The notes: generated by a model from the sequence alone, not told the origin. Positions 8,454 to 17,628 are shown, counted from the first letter of the stretch. The stretch: DNA of 64,000 nt from Anaeromyxobacter dehalogenans 2CP-C (GCF_000013385.1 NC_007760.1:3198001-3262000), one strand, 5' to 3'. Numbers and translations: made by a program.

Positions 8454-9373
8454 TTGGCCCCTCCCTTCCCGAAGTCGCGCCGCTCGTACAGGTCGCCGCG
8501 GAGGATCTCCACCACCTGCTTCGGCGCCTCCGGCGCCCGGGCCACGCGGCGCACGGGCGGCGGCGGCTTCGCGTTGACCGGCGGCTCGACGTGCGCGTTG
8601 ACGAGACCGGCCGGGTTCACGCCGGTCGTGTCCACCAGCTCGCGGTCGATGCCGCTGCGCAGCGTGAGCAGGATGTTGCCCTTGGTCTGCGCCAGGGCGA
8701 GCTTCTCGGACTGCTCGCTGTCCACCATCAGCGTGGCCACCGTCGCGGGCAGCGACTTCTCCAGGCTGCGCTCGTTCCGCTCCAGCTCCTTGCCCACGGC
8801 CAGGACCGGCACGTTCTGGAGGATGATCTTGGAGAAGTACGCCGGGTTCGAGTTGCCGTTCGACTCCGGCCGCATGACCACGATCACGTCCACCGAGTCT
8901 CCGGGGTGGATGAACCCGGAGACGCCGACCACGTCGTTCACCCGGACCGCCGCGGCGCGCATGCCCGGCGGGAGGATGGCGGCGAGCCCGTGCCCCGCGT
9001 CCGCCGCCGCGAGCCGCGACTCGATCACCGGCTCGCCCTTGATGACGCGCGCGCGCACCACGCGATCCACCAGCTTGGCCGGATCGGAGGCCGCGCCCTC
9101 CGGGACGTTCGCGCTGGGCCACTGCACGACCGTCAGGACGTCGGCGCGCAGCGTGGTGGCCTCCGGCAGGTCGATGGTCGCCACGACCACCGGCGTGGTC
9201 GAGACGCGCGCGGCCGCCGTGCGCGTCTCGACGTACCGGGTGACCAGCAGCACCGCGAGCGCCGCCGCGCCGGCCGCGATGACCAGGAACAGCACGACGC
9301 GCAGCCCGGTGCGTCGCGGACCTCGCTCCGCGGCGCGCTTCAGCACGCCCATCCCGTCCGAACCGTTCGACAT
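8450..9373 (-). CDS. cpaB: Flp pilus assembly protein CpaB/RcpC
   Basis: A 307-residue protein with one N-terminal membrane segment (LRVVLFLVIAAGAAALAVLL) and a SAF domain (VVVATIDLPEATTLRADVLTVVQWP through RVIKGEPVIESRLAA). This is followed by the CpaB-specific region containing AAAVRVNDVVGVSGFIHPGDSVDVIVV. CpaB works in the periplasm with the secretin. ATG 9373 follows a GGGGGGAG ribosome-binding site at close spacing; the open frame upstream is a shadow. The C-terminus is Pro-rich (PPVNAKPPPPVRR). Gene order cpaB-cpaC-tadZ-tadA is the standard Tad order. Confidence 0.93.
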   Translation of the reverse strand: MSNGSDGMGVLKRAAERGPRRTGLRVVLFLVIAAGAAALAVLLVTRYVETRTAAARVSTTPVVVATIDLPEATTLRADVLTVVQWPSANVPEGAASDPAKLVDRVVRARVIKGEPVIESRLAAADAGHGLAAILPPGMRAAAVRVNDVVGVSGFIHPGDSVDVIVVMRPESNGNSNPAYFSKIILQNVPVLAVGKELERNERSLEKSLPATVATLMVDSEQSEKLALAQTKGNILLTLRSGIDRELVDTTGVNPAGLVNAHVEPPVNAKPPPPVRRVARAPEAPKQVVEILRGDLYERRDFGKGGAK

Positions 9374-9390
9374 CTCCCCCCCCTTGCACC

Positions 9391-9801
9391 TCAGCGACGC
9401 ATCTCGGCCCGCGCCCAGACCTCGTCCGGCACGGGGATGCCGAACCCGGTCAGTGGAACGAACGGGAAGGACACCGTGACCACCACCGAATCGATCGTCT
9501 CGCCGGTCACCGGATCGACCGTGCTGCGCGAGCTCGCCACCACGCTCGCGCCCACCGTGGCCGGATCCACGGAGCCGGCGACCAGCGCCGCCCGCGCGGC
9601 GCCCTCGGCAGCGGCGAGCGGAGACACCGCGGCGACGCTGCCTGCCCGCGCCCCCTCGCGCGCCGCGTTCACCACCACCTGCTCGCGAAAGAAGTAGAAG
9701 CCCCACTCGAGCCCGCCCAGCACGATGGCGAGCAGGAACGGGAGGACCAGCGCGAACTCCACCGCCGCGACGCCGCGCTCCGTGTGTCGTCCGGATCGCA
9801 T
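9391..9801 (-). CDS. tadE: TadE-like minor pilin
   Basis: A 136-residue protein starting MRSGRHTERGVAAVEFALVLPFLLAIVLGG. This is a short basic leader plus the EF/L hydrophobic helix of TadE pseudopilins, followed by FREQVVVNAAREGARAGSV, the conserved TadE motif. The prepilin peptidase encoded just upstream probably cleaves it before it joins or primes the pilus. Its ATG 9801 lies immediately before the end of tadV on the transcript and the genes are coupled. Confidence 0.9.
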   Translation of the reverse strand: MRSGRHTERGVAAVEFALVLPFLLAIVLGGLEWGFYFFREQVVVNAAREGARAGSVAAVSPLAAAEGAARAALVAGSVDPATVGASVVASSRSTVDPVTGETIDSVVVTVSFPFVPLTGFGIPVPDEVWARAEMRR

Positions 9802-9802
9802 G

Positions 9803-10312
9803 TCATCTCCCCAGCAGCACCGCGCAGAGCGCGCCCACCGCGAATGCGGCGCCCGCCGGCACGCTGACCCGATCACCGGCCGCGCGCGCCGGGATGGACA
9901 GCGGCCGTCCCGCCGCGGCCGCGCGCAGGTTCGCCCCGATGTCGCGCCGGGCCGCGCCGCCGCTCGCCACCCACGCCACCGCCGCGAGGCCCCCCGCGGC
10001 CACCGCGGAGGTCGTGAGGTAGCTCGCGAGCGAGCCCAGCCCGACCCACGGCGCCGCCGCCACCGCCAGCTTCCAGTCCCCGCCGCCCAGCCAGCCGCGC
10101 GACCAGGGCACCCAGAGCAGCGCACCCACGGCGGCCACCGCCACCAGCGCGCCCGCCGCCCCCGCGAGCCCGGCCGCCGCCTGCACCGCGATCCCGCCCA
10201 CGGCGAGCGGCACGGTGATGCGGTTCGAGATCCTGCGCCCGGCGGCGTCGGAGGCCGCGGCGACGGCGAGCAGGAACCCGAAGGTCCCGAAGGCGAGCGG
10301 GGAGGCGGTCAT
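9803..10312 (-). CDS. tadV: Prepilin peptidase TadV/CpaA
   Basis: A 169-residue polytopic membrane protein of the A24 aspartic peptidase family, which removes the leader from Flp prepilin and pseudopilins. The first catalytic Asp is in ASDAAGRRISN and the second in the WLGGGDWKLAVA box, matching the D...RRIPN and GGGD.K motifs. Length fits the short CpaA class without the N-methylating domain. It lies between the pilin gene and tadE on the minus strand. Confidence 0.9.
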   Translation of the reverse strand: MTASPLAFGTFGFLLAVAAASDAAGRRISNRITVPLAVGGIAVQAAAGLAGAAGALVAVAAVGALLWVPWSRGWLGGGDWKLAVAAAPWVGLGSLASYLTTSAVAAGGLAAVAWVASGGAARRDIGANLRAAAAGRPLSIPARAAGDRVSVPAGAAFAVGALCAVLLGR

Positions 10313-10382
10313 GGCGAGGCCCGGTACGACGGCGCTGGCCCGAACCAGCTCGGCTCCGGGCCAGCACCGTTCGCGTGCCGTG

Positions 10383-10562
10383 CTACGGCGCGGCGCCGCC
10401 GGGAACGCGGTTCGCCGCGTTGTTGAACGTCGTGTTGACGTTCGTGCCGAGGATCTGCGCGCCGACGATGATCACGAGCCCGATCACCGCGACCATGATC
10501 GCGTACTCCACCGCCGTCGGCGCTTCCTCGTCCTTCCACAGCCTCTTCAGCGTCTGCAGCAT
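10383..10562 (-). CDS. flp: Flp-type major pilin
   Basis: A 59-residue Flp pilin. A basic leader with KRLWKDEEA is followed by PTAVEYAIMVAVIGLVIIVGAQIL, the hydrophobic helix with the invariant Glu-Tyr pair, and a short polar tail. ATG 10562 is preceded by a GGGGGATT ribosome-binding region. The residue where the processed glycine normally lies is alanine here. It is the first gene of the tad operon, which extends to the left edge of the window; the operon promoter should lie in 10563-10800. Confidence 0.93.
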   Translation of the reverse strand: MLQTLKRLWKDEEAPTAVEYAIMVAVIGLVIIVGAQILGTNVNTTFNNAANRVPGGAAP

Positions 10563-10941
10563 CTCGAATCCCCCTGGTCGCACGAGGGCCGCCATGGCCC
10601 CGTCGTTCGTTCCTGACGCGGGGAAGGATTCCCGGTTTCACCGACGGCATGTCCCACAATGCCTCGTCGCCGACTCGCGAGACGCGCGGGAGGGGGAGCG
10701 CGCACATGACGCTCGGTGAACCCGCGCGCCGACACTCGACAAAGGGCGCTTTGACTCTGAGTGACGAACGCTCGCGCCACCAATGGGCTAGCGCATCCTG
10801 TCGTCCCTTGCGCCGGGGATTCCGCCGGGCGGCCGAGCGCCCGACCGGTATCGGCGGGCCTCGCGCGGCGTCGGCCGTCCCACGCCACCCGCCCCGCCCC
10901 GGCCCGTACCCTTCCCGCCCTCCCGCCCGCATGTTCCTGGG
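10563..10941. promoter_or_regulatory. divergent intergenic region upstream of the tad operon
   Basis: About 380 bases between flp (minus) and an acyltransferase (plus). It must carry the tad promoter. I found no convincing sigma-70 or sigma-54 promoter; TTGACT at 10750-10755 on the plus strand has no good -10 partner. No open frame here shows a ribosome-binding site or protein-like composition. Confidence 0.35.
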
Positions 10942-12093
10942 GTGCCGTCCGCTCGCGACGACCGCCTGGCGCCGCTCACCGGCATCCGCTTCGCGGCCGC
11001 GCTCGGGATCCTGCTCTTCCACTACGGCGGCCCGCTCGTCGCGGGCGCCCCGGCGTGGGCGCGCGCGCTCCAGACCGGCGGCTACGCCTGGGTGAGCCTG
11101 TTCTACGTGCTCTCCGGGTTCGTCCTCGCCTGGGCGAACCCCCGCCCCATGGACCGCGCCGAGCGGCGGGCGTTCATGACGGCGCGGCTCGCCCGGCTCT
11201 ACCCGGCGTACCTGCTCGCGTTCGCGCTCTCGGCGCCCTTCGCGCTGTCGCGCTGGTCGGGCGACGGCGCGACGGGGCTCGCGAAGGCGGCCGTGGTGGC
11301 GGGCGCCTCCCTGCTCCTCGTCCACGCGTGGCTCCCGCCCATCTCGCGGCTGTGGAGCGCGCCGGGCTGGTCCACCTCGGCCATCGCCACGTTCTACGCG
11401 GTCTTCCCGTTCGCGACGGCGCGGCTCTCGCGGCTCTCCCGGCGCGGCCTGGGGATCGCGCTGTGCGCGGCGTGGGCGGCGTCGCTCGCGCTCCCGCTCG
11501 CGTACCTCGCGCTCCGTCCGGACGGCCCGGGCGCCGAGCTGCTGCGGCACGAGCCGCGCTGGCTCGAGGCGCTCAAGTTCCACCCGGTCGCGCGCCTGGG
11601 GGAGTTCCTGGCCGGCGTGGCGCTGGGGCTGCTGCTCCGCCGCGGCGCCGCGCTCCCGCGCCGCCTGGCCGCGCCCGCGGCCGCGCTCGCGCTGGCGGCG
11701 GCGGTGGCCGCCCTCGCCTGGAGCGGCTTCCCGTACGTGCTCGTGCACAACGGGCTCTTCGTGCCGCTCTGGGCGCTGCTCGTCGCGGGGCTCGCGGGCG
11801 TCGCCTCGGCGGGCGGCGCGCTCGGCCGCGCGCTCTCGGCGCGCCCGCTCCAGGCGCTCGGGGAGGCGAGCTTCGCGCTCTACGCGCTGCAGGATCCGCT
11901 GTGGCGCTGGGCGGAGCTGCTGCTGCGCGCGCCGGGATCCCCGGCGTCGCCGGGGTTCGTGCTGGGGTTCTCGGCGTTCGCGGTGGCGGTCTCGCTGGGG
12001 GTGTCGCGGTGGCTCGAGCGGCCCGCCCGCCGCGCGCTGCGGGCCGCCCTGGGCCCGTCGCCGCTCGCGGCCGCGCGCCCGCCGGCGCCGTAG
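10942..12093 (+). CDS. acyltransferase 3 family membrane protein
   Basis: A 383-residue protein of the OafA/acyltransferase-3 family, which O-acetylates or O-acylates surface sugars. The N-terminal signature LAPLTGIRFAAALGILLFHYGG (catalytic-type histidine in the first membrane helix) and WVSLFYVLSGFVLAWANPR are diagnostic. About ten membrane helices follow. The substrate cannot be read from the sequence. The start is a GTG at 10942. It stands alone, divergent from the pilus operon, so a role in modifying surface glycan is possible but unproven. Confidence 0.85.
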   Translation: MPSARDDRLAPLTGIRFAAALGILLFHYGGPLVAGAPAWARALQTGGYAWVSLFYVLSGFVLAWANPRPMDRAERRAFMTARLARLYPAYLLAFALSAPFALSRWSGDGATGLAKAAVVAGASLLLVHAWLPPISRLWSAPGWSTSAIATFYAVFPFATARLSRLSRRGLGIALCAAWAASLALPLAYLALRPDGPGAELLRHEPRWLEALKFHPVARLGEFLAGVALGLLLRRGAALPRRLAAPAAALALAAAVAALAWSGFPYVLVHNGLFVPLWALLVAGLAGVASAGGALGRALSARPLQALGEASFALYALQDPLWRWAELLLRAPGSPASPGFVLGFSAFAVAVSLGVSRWLERPARRALRAALGPSPLAAARPPAP

Positions 12094-12118
12094 CGCAGGG
12101 CGGGGCGCGGTTCGCGGT

Positions 12119-12346
12119 TCAGGAGGCCCGCTGCTCCGGCTCCCGCTCCGGCTTCCGCGGCCCGGGCAGCCCGACGATCGCGCCCGTGAAGCCGAAGAAG
12201 CCGGCGGCGGTCCACACGTTGCCGGTCAGCGGGCAGGTGCCGGTCCGGCAGCCGATGAAGTGCGCGTAGGCGGCGCCGATCGCGGCGCCCACCGCCGCGC
12301 CGGCGAGGGTGCGCCAGTGCGCGCGGAGCCTGGGGGAGATGTTCAC
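12119..12346 (-). CDS. small membrane protein, DUF6132-like
   Basis: A 75-residue protein with two hydrophobic helices separated by AHFIGCRTGTCPLTGNVWTAAGFFGFTGAIVG. The GC.TGTCP(L/I)T.N box between two helices matches small DUF6132-type membrane proteins of unknown function; the paired cysteines may bind metal or redox-cycle. It is flanked by unrelated genes on the opposite strand, so context gives no clue. Confidence 0.7.
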   Translation of the reverse strand: MNISPRLRAHWRTLAGAAVGAAIGAAYAHFIGCRTGTCPLTGNVWTAAGFFGFTGAIVGLPGPRKPEREPEQRAS

Positions 12347-12562
12347 GTTGCATCCTCGCGGTGCTGCGGGTTCCGGGGCCGCCCCGCGGTCCCTTGGGGT
12401 GAGAGCCCGCGCGCGCGCGGAGGATTCCGCAGGTCATGGCCGCCCCGCGTTCACGGGTCGGGAGGACCCGCGCGCCGGCGCGCCGGCGGCTGCGCTCCTG
12501 CCGCCGGGTGATTTACCTGCCACCGGGCTCCCTGCTTTGCTGCCGCCCTGGGGGGAGCACGC

Positions 12563-13753
12563 GTGCGCATCTACGTGGGCTGGCTGCTGGTCGCGCTCGC
12601 ACTCGTGGCGCGCGGCGCACGGGCGCAGGTGCCGGTGCCGGCGCCGGAGGACGGCGCCGAGCCGGCGGCTGCGGCGACGGCGCTCGAGCTCGAGCTGTCG
12701 TTCGAGGCACGGGAAGCGCTCCCGGGCGACGAGGTGCTGCTGGTGGCCCGCCTGCGCGGCGCCGACGGCCGAGGCCGCGACGCGGCGCTCACGGTCGAGG
12801 TGGACGCCGGCGTGGCGAAGGGTCCCCTCCGCATCTCGCGGGGCGTCTACACCTGCCGCATCACCGCCCCGACGACGCTCGACGCGCGCACCTCCCTGGT
12901 GGTGATCGCCACCGCGGAGGGCACCGCCGCGTCCGCCGCCATCCCCCTCCGGCCCGGCCCGGCACGGGCCATCGCGGTGGACGTGCCGGAGGACCTCGCC
13001 GCCGACGGCGGGCGTCACCCGCTCTGGATCGCGGTGACGGACGCGCACGGGAACGCGGTCGCGGAGGAGCCGCGGCTCACCGCCGGGCTCGGGTCGGTGT
13101 CCGAGCCGGTCCCGCTGGGCGGCGGCCGCTGGCTGGCCGAGTACCGCGCGCCGCGCAGCGCCTGGGCCGGAGAGGACGTGGTGCGCGCCTCGGCCGGCGC
13201 GGCGTCCGCGTCGCGCGCGCTGCCGCTGCGCGCGGTCCCGGCGGTGCTCACGGTGTCCCCGCGCGCGGGCGTGATGCTGGGCGGGGGCGGTCCGGCGCTG
13301 GCGCTCGGGGCGGACGCGGCGGCGTGGCGCGCGGCGGGCCCGCTCGATCTCGGCGTCGTCGCCGCGATCGCCTGGTGGGGCGTCCGCGAGGACGGGATCG
13401 CCTGGGCGCCGCGCGCCGGGCTCGACCTCCGCGCGGATCGTGCCACGCTCCCGCTCACGCTGTCGCTCGCGGCGCGCACCGGGCTGGGCACGCGCGGCAC
13501 GGCCACGCTGTCGCTGGGCGGCGGCGCGGCGCGCGTGTCGAGCAGCACGCGCCTCGCGGGCCAGCCCGAGCTCTCCGAGTCGGCCTGGGCGCCCGCGGCG
13601 ACGGCCGGCCTGGAGCTCGCGTTCCGCAGCCGGCTCGGCGCGCCGTTCGCCGAGGTGCGCGGGTACTGGCTCGGCGCCCCGCGGCTCGACACCGTGCGCG
13701 GCGCCGCCTGGCCGCTGCTGCTCTCGGCGGGGGTGCGCTTCGATGCGTACTAG
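12563..13753 (+). CDS. secreted/outer-membrane protein with Ig-like domains
   Basis: A 396-residue protein with a signal peptide (about residues 1-22, ending ARGARAQ). Residues about 45-125 and 130-215 form two beta-rich, invasin/filamin-like modules with PGDEVLLVARLRGADGRGRDAALTVEVDAG and WIAVTDAHGNAVAEEPRLTAGLGS. The C-terminal half (from about 225) alternates short hydrophobic strands and ends in GVRFDAY, as expected for a small beta-barrel or beta-sandwich at the outer membrane. No catalytic motif is seen. Its stop overlaps the start of the next gene by 11 bases, so the two are an operon, probably a surface complex. Confidence 0.65.
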   Translation: MRIYVGWLLVALALVARGARAQVPVPAPEDGAEPAAAATALELELSFEAREALPGDEVLLVARLRGADGRGRDAALTVEVDAGVAKGPLRISRGVYTCRITAPTTLDARTSLVVIATAEGTAASAAIPLRPGPARAIAVDVPEDLAADGGRHPLWIAVTDAHGNAVAEEPRLTAGLGSVSEPVPLGGGRWLAEYRAPRSAWAGEDVVRASAGAASASRALPLRAVPAVLTVSPRAGVMLGGGGPALALGADAAAWRAAGPLDLGVVAAIAWWGVREDGIAWAPRAGLDLRADRATLPLTLSLAARTGLGTRGTATLSLGGGAARVSSSTRLAGQPELSESAWAPAATAGLELAFRSRLGAPFAEVRGYWLGAPRLDTVRGAAWPLLLSAGVRFDAY

Positions 13754-16157
13754 GCTCTTCGCGCTCGCGGCCGCGCTCGCGGCGCTCTCGTGCTCGAGCG
13801 GCACGGGCGACGAGGCACCGCGGCCGGCCTCCGTCGAGCCCGCCTCCGGCCTCTCGACCCGGGCGACCCGCGTCACCATCCACGGCGACGGCTTCCTGAC
13901 CCGCCCCTCGACGAAGCTGTCCGGCGGCGGCGCCGCGGTGGACGTGCGCCACCGCGCCTGGCTCGGCGAGGTGGAGCTGGAGCAGGTCGCCTGGGTGGAC
14001 GTCCACACGCTGCAGGCGACCGTGCCCGCCGGGCTCGCGCCGGGCTCGAAGCGCCTGGTGGTGGAGAACGCGCTCGGCCGGCAGGGCGCGCTCGACGGCG
14101 CGTTCGAGGTCGAGGGCGCGGCGCCGGCGGCGCTCTCCGCGGAGCTCGAGGCCGACCGGGCCAGCGCGGCGGTGGGCCAGGCGATCGGCGTGACGCTGAC
14201 GCTGTCGAACGGCGGCGGCTCGCCCGCCGAGATCACCGAGGTCACCCCGACGTCGGCCGGCCCCGCGACGTCCTGCGGCGCGCCGGCGCCGGCGCCGCCG
14301 CTGACCATCCCGGCGGGCGGCGCGGCCGTGCTCGCCTGGAGCTGCAGCGCCTCCGCGGCCGGCGCGCTCGAGCTGACCGCCACCGCGGCCGGCCGCGACG
14401 CGTCCTCCGGCGCCGACCTGTCCGCCGCGCCGGCGGCGCCGGCGAGCGTGACGGTGCAGCTGCCCGCGGCGCTCACCGCCGCGATCGCCGCGGAGCCCGC
14501 CACGGTGAACGTGGGCCAGCCGGTCTCGGTGACGCTCACCGTCGTGAACGGCGGGCAGTCCACCGCGAGCCTCGACGCGGTCGCCCCGTCCCGCGGCGGG
14601 ACCGCGCCCGCGACCTGCGGCGCCCCGACCCCTGCGCCCGGCGCCCTCGCGCCCGGCGCTGCCGCCACGTTCGCCTGGACCTGCACCGCGAGCGGGCCGG
14701 GCGCGCTCTCGCTCGGCGGCACCGCCTCCGGCACCGACGCGCTGTCCGGCGGCGCGGTCTCGGCCAGCCCCGCCGCGCCGGCGACCGTGGTGGTCCAGGC
14801 GCCCGCCGCGCTCTCGGCCGCCATCGCGGCCGACCGCGCCACGGTCACCGCCGGCCAGCCGGTGGCGCTCACGCTCACCGTGACGAACGCGGGCGGCGCC
14901 GCGCTGGAGGTGACGTCGGTCGCGCCCCTGCGCTCCGGGACCGCCGCGACCTGTGGGCCGGCCGACCCTGCCGCGAGCGCGGCCGCGCCGGTGGCGATCG
15001 CCGGAGGAAGCGCCGCGACGTTCCGGTGGAGCTGCACGCCCACGGCCCCGGGCACCGCGACGTTCGGCGCTGCCGTGGCAGGCGTGGACGCGAACTCGCG
15101 CGCCGCGCTCCAGGGCGCCGCGGCGCCGCAGGCGTCGGTGACGGTGGACGCGGGCGGCACGCTCTCCGTGGCCGCGTTCACCGCGACCCCTGCCTCCGCC
15201 GGCGTCGGCCAGGCGATCGCGGTGTCGCTGACGCTCGCGAACGGCGCGGCGATCGCGGCCGACGTCGCCGCCATCGCGCCCGACATGCCGGGCGCCTCGC
15301 CCGGCTGTGGCGCGGTGAGCCCGGCCCCCCCGGTCTCGCTCGCGGCGGGCGGCGCGCAGGCCTTCACGTGGAGCTGCACGGCCTCGACGCCGGGCGACTA
15401 CGCGCTGGGGGCGGCGGTGACCTCGACGCCCGCCCCCGACGTGCAGCCGGCGTCGATCGCGGTGGCCGTGCTCCCCGCCGCCCGCCTCGCGCCCGCAGCC
15501 GTCGAGGTGGCCACCGCCACCATCAGCACGGGGCAGGTGCTCCCGGCGAGCCTGCTCCTCAGGAACGAGGGCGGCGCCGTCGCGACCGTGACCGAGGTCG
15601 CGCCGGGCGCGTCCACCGCCGCGGCGACGTGCTCGGCGGCGAGCCCGGCCACGCCCCAGGCCATCGCGGGCGGCGGCTCGCTCGCGTTCCAGTGGACCTG
15701 CACCGGCGTCGCCGCGGGCGCGGTCGATCTCACGGCCGCGGTGAGCGCGTCCGATGCGGGCAGCGGGGCCGACGCGAGCCCGGCCATCACCGCGGCCACC
15801 ATCACGGTGCAGACCGCGCCGGCGATCTCGGCGGGCCTGGTGCGCGACCGGCCCGCCGTCCAGGTGGGCACGCCGGTGACGCTGACGCTCGCGCTGCAGA
15901 ACGGCGGCGAGGCGGGCGCCCGCGTGACGCAGGTCGCCCCGACGTACAACGCCGGCGGCAACATCTCCTGCACCGCCGCCTCGCCCGCCGCCCCGGTCGA
16001 TCTGGCCGGGGGCGGCGCCGCCGTGTTCACGTGGACCTGCACGCCCCACCGGGCGCTGACGTTCACGCTCGGCGCCACGGTGACGGCGGCGGACGTGAAC
16101 GGCGGCCCCTCACCCACGGTGACCGTACCGACGGTCACCGTGGACGGGACGCCCTGA
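13743..16157 (+). CDS. lipoprotein with TIG domain and six CARDB-like repeats
   Basis: An 804-residue predicted lipoprotein: the signal ends in AALSC (Cys17). Residues about 28-112 form an IPT/TIG-like domain (VEPASGLSTRATRVTIHGDGF ... LGRQGALDGAFEV). After this come six repeats of about 110 residues. Each begins with an (A)LSA.I.A..A.V..GQ.V..TLT..NGG motif and contains a Cys pair bounded by TCG or SCG and a W.C segment, with alternating Ala/Pro linkers. The pattern resembles CARDB/DUF11-type adhesion modules. Conserved Cys in each repeat suggests one disulfide per module. ATG 13743 overlaps the previous gene. It is likely a long stalk at the cell surface; the ligand is unknown. Confidence 0.75.
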   Translation: MRTRLFALAAALAALSCSSGTGDEAPRPASVEPASGLSTRATRVTIHGDGFLTRPSTKLSGGGAAVDVRHRAWLGEVELEQVAWVDVHTLQATVPAGLAPGSKRLVVENALGRQGALDGAFEVEGAAPAALSAELEADRASAAVGQAIGVTLTLSNGGGSPAEITEVTPTSAGPATSCGAPAPAPPLTIPAGGAAVLAWSCSASAAGALELTATAAGRDASSGADLSAAPAAPASVTVQLPAALTAAIAAEPATVNVGQPVSVTLTVVNGGQSTASLDAVAPSRGGTAPATCGAPTPAPGALAPGAAATFAWTCTASGPGALSLGGTASGTDALSGGAVSASPAAPATVVVQAPAALSAAIAADRATVTAGQPVALTLTVTNAGGAALEVTSVAPLRSGTAATCGPADPAASAAAPVAIAGGSAATFRWSCTPTAPGTATFGAAVAGVDANSRAALQGAAAPQASVTVDAGGTLSVAAFTATPASAGVGQAIAVSLTLANGAAIAADVAAIAPDMPGASPGCGAVSPAPPVSLAAGGAQAFTWSCTASTPGDYALGAAVTSTPAPDVQPASIAVAVLPAARLAPAAVEVATATISTGQVLPASLLLRNEGGAVATVTEVAPGASTAAATCSAASPATPQAIAGGGSLAFQWTCTGVAAGAVDLTAAVSASDAGSGADASPAITAATITVQTAPAISAGLVRDRPAVQVGTPVTLTLALQNGGEAGARVTQVAPTYNAGGNISCTAASPAAPVDLAGGGAAVFTWTCTPHRALTFTLGATVTAADVNGGPSPTVTVPTVTVDGTP

Positions 16158-16173
16158 CACGCCCGATGCGCTG

Positions 16174-16629
16174 CTACTCCAGGTGCTCGGACGGCACCTC
16201 GGGCGGATCGCGCTCCTCGCGGTCGGCGACGACCGAGATGGCCGGCGCGCGCTCCTCGAGGCGCTTCCCGATGCGCTCGAGCCCGCGCGCCAGGTTCTGC
16301 ACCGGCACGCGGCTGCCGGTGGCGATCCGGCTCATCGCCTCGCCGGGCATGTCCGCCACCCGCCGCAGCGCCGCCGCCCGCAGGTTCTCCGCCCGGGCGC
16401 GGAGCACGTCGAGGTGCCGCCGCATCCCGCGCGCGGACCAGTCCTCGCGCGAGAGCCGCTCGAGCGCGAGGTCCAGGTCGTGCAGCGCCTCCTCGCCCGC
16501 CCCGAGCGCGCGCCGCAGCCGGCCGCGCGCCTCGCTCTCGAGCGCGTCGATGCGCCCCTGGACCTGGGCGATCGGGTTGCGCCGAGCGTCTGCTCCGCCA
16601 TTCACGTTTCGTGCAGTGGACGCCTTCAT
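16174..16629 (-). CDS. coiled-coil protein of unknown function
   Basis: A 151-residue, strongly charged, mostly helical protein (IAQVQGRIDALESEARGRLRRALGAGEEAL and later heptad-like stretches). It resembles phasin or apolipoprotein-like helical proteins only in general composition, and I do not recognise a family. ATG 16629 is chosen because a near-perfect AGGAGG site lies 7 bases upstream; the longer frame above it has no such site. It is convergent with the repeat lipoprotein gene. Confidence 0.7.
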   Translation of the reverse strand: MKASTARNVNGGADARRNPIAQVQGRIDALESEARGRLRRALGAGEEALHDLDLALERLSREDWSARGMRRHLDVLRARAENLRAAALRRVADMPGEAMSRIATGSRVPVQNLARGLERIGKRLEERAPAISVVADREERDPPEVPSEHLE

Positions 16630-16812
16630 GACCAACCTCCTGCGCGACCCCGGACCGCCCGTTCCGCGCCGGCTGTAAGGAATTTCTGCCGCTCCGAGGG
16701 TAGTCCCCGCGCCTCCTGACGCGGCGCGTCCATGAGGGGGGCCGCCGAGGTGGGGGCTCGCGCCCGCGCGGACCCCACCCCAGGTGTCAGACCCGGCTGC
16801 GACAGTCGTCCC

Positions 16813-17628
16813 GTGCGGCGCTTCGTGACCCTGGACCTCGAGACCGTGCCCGACGAGGCGCTGGTCTCGGCCGTGGACGGGGAGCCCTCCCGGCCCTACT
16901 CCGAGCAGCTCCGCCGGGTGCTCGCCGAGCGGCGCGCCCGGACGGGCGGTCGCAGCGACTTCCTCCCCCTGCCGTACCACCGGCCGGTGGCGGCGTGCCT
17001 GCTCGAGGCGGAGGAGGACGGCGGCATCGTCCGCGTCACCGACGCGGTCGCCTGGACCGACCGGCGCGGGCCGGAGGCCGCGTTCCTCGAGACGATGTGG
17101 CAGCGGCTGGAGGGCGCCTCCCTGGTGACGTTCCACGGCAAGGGCTTCGACCTGCCCGTGCTGGAGCTGCGCTCGCTGAAGCACGCCATCCCCACCCCGG
17201 CCTGGTTCGGGGCCGCCCGCCGGACCGGCGGGACCGAGCACCTCGACGTGAAGGAGCTGCTCGCGGGCCAGGCCACCGCGGCCCCGCTCGATCTCTACGC
17301 GAAGCTGGTGGGGCTGCCGGGCAAGGAGGACGTGGCCGGCGCCGACGTGCAGGCGCTCTACGCCGAGGGCGCCCTCGACCGCATCGCCGGGTACTGCATG
17401 ACCGACGTGGTGCAGACGTTCCTGCTGTTCCTGCGGGTCCGGCTGGTGGAGGGATCGCTCACGCCGGACGGCTACGCCGAGAGCGCGGCGCTCGCGCGCG
17501 AGGCGCTGCCGCGGCTGTTCGCGCGGCGGCTCCGCCCCGGCGAGCGGTGCGCGCTGGACGGGTTCCTCGATCGCTGCGCGCCCTTCTTCGACGGCCGCGA
17601 GCCGGCGCTGCGAGCGCAGGCGCTGTAG
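16813..17628 (+). CDS. PolB-type 3'-5' exonuclease
   Basis: A 271-residue protein of the predicted PolB-related DEDDy exonuclease family (DNA_pol_B_exo2). ExoI motif: TLDLETVPDE near the N-terminus. ExoII: FHGKGFDLPVLELRSLKH. ExoIII: GYCMTDVVQTFLLF, with the Tyr and Asp of the YxxxD signature. All four acidic residues are present, so nuclease activity is expected. GTG 16813 is chosen because homologous proteins begin a few residues before the ExoI strand; the preceding 27 codons are GC-rich filler. It is probably a stand-alone proofreading or repair nuclease. Confidence 0.85.
   Translation: MRRFVTLDLETVPDEALVSAVDGEPSRPYSEQLRRVLAERRARTGGRSDFLPLPYHRPVAACLLEAEEDGGIVRVTDAVAWTDRRGPEAAFLETMWQRLEGASLVTFHGKGFDLPVLELRSLKHAIPTPAWFGAARRTGGTEHLDVKELLAGQATAAPLDLYAKLVGLPGKEDVAGADVQALYAEGALDRIAGYCMTDVVQTFLLFLRVRLVEGSLTPDGYAESAALAREALPRLFARRLRPGERCALDGFLDRCAPFFDGREPALRAQAL

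Noticed and set aside
10563-10941. Open frames on both strands as small genes
   Set aside because: No ribosome-binding sites, and composition is that of shadow frames.
13743-16157. Repeats in the lipoprotein gene as DNA-level tandem repeat
   Set aside because: They are diverged protein-domain repeats, about 110 residues each, not near-identical DNA.
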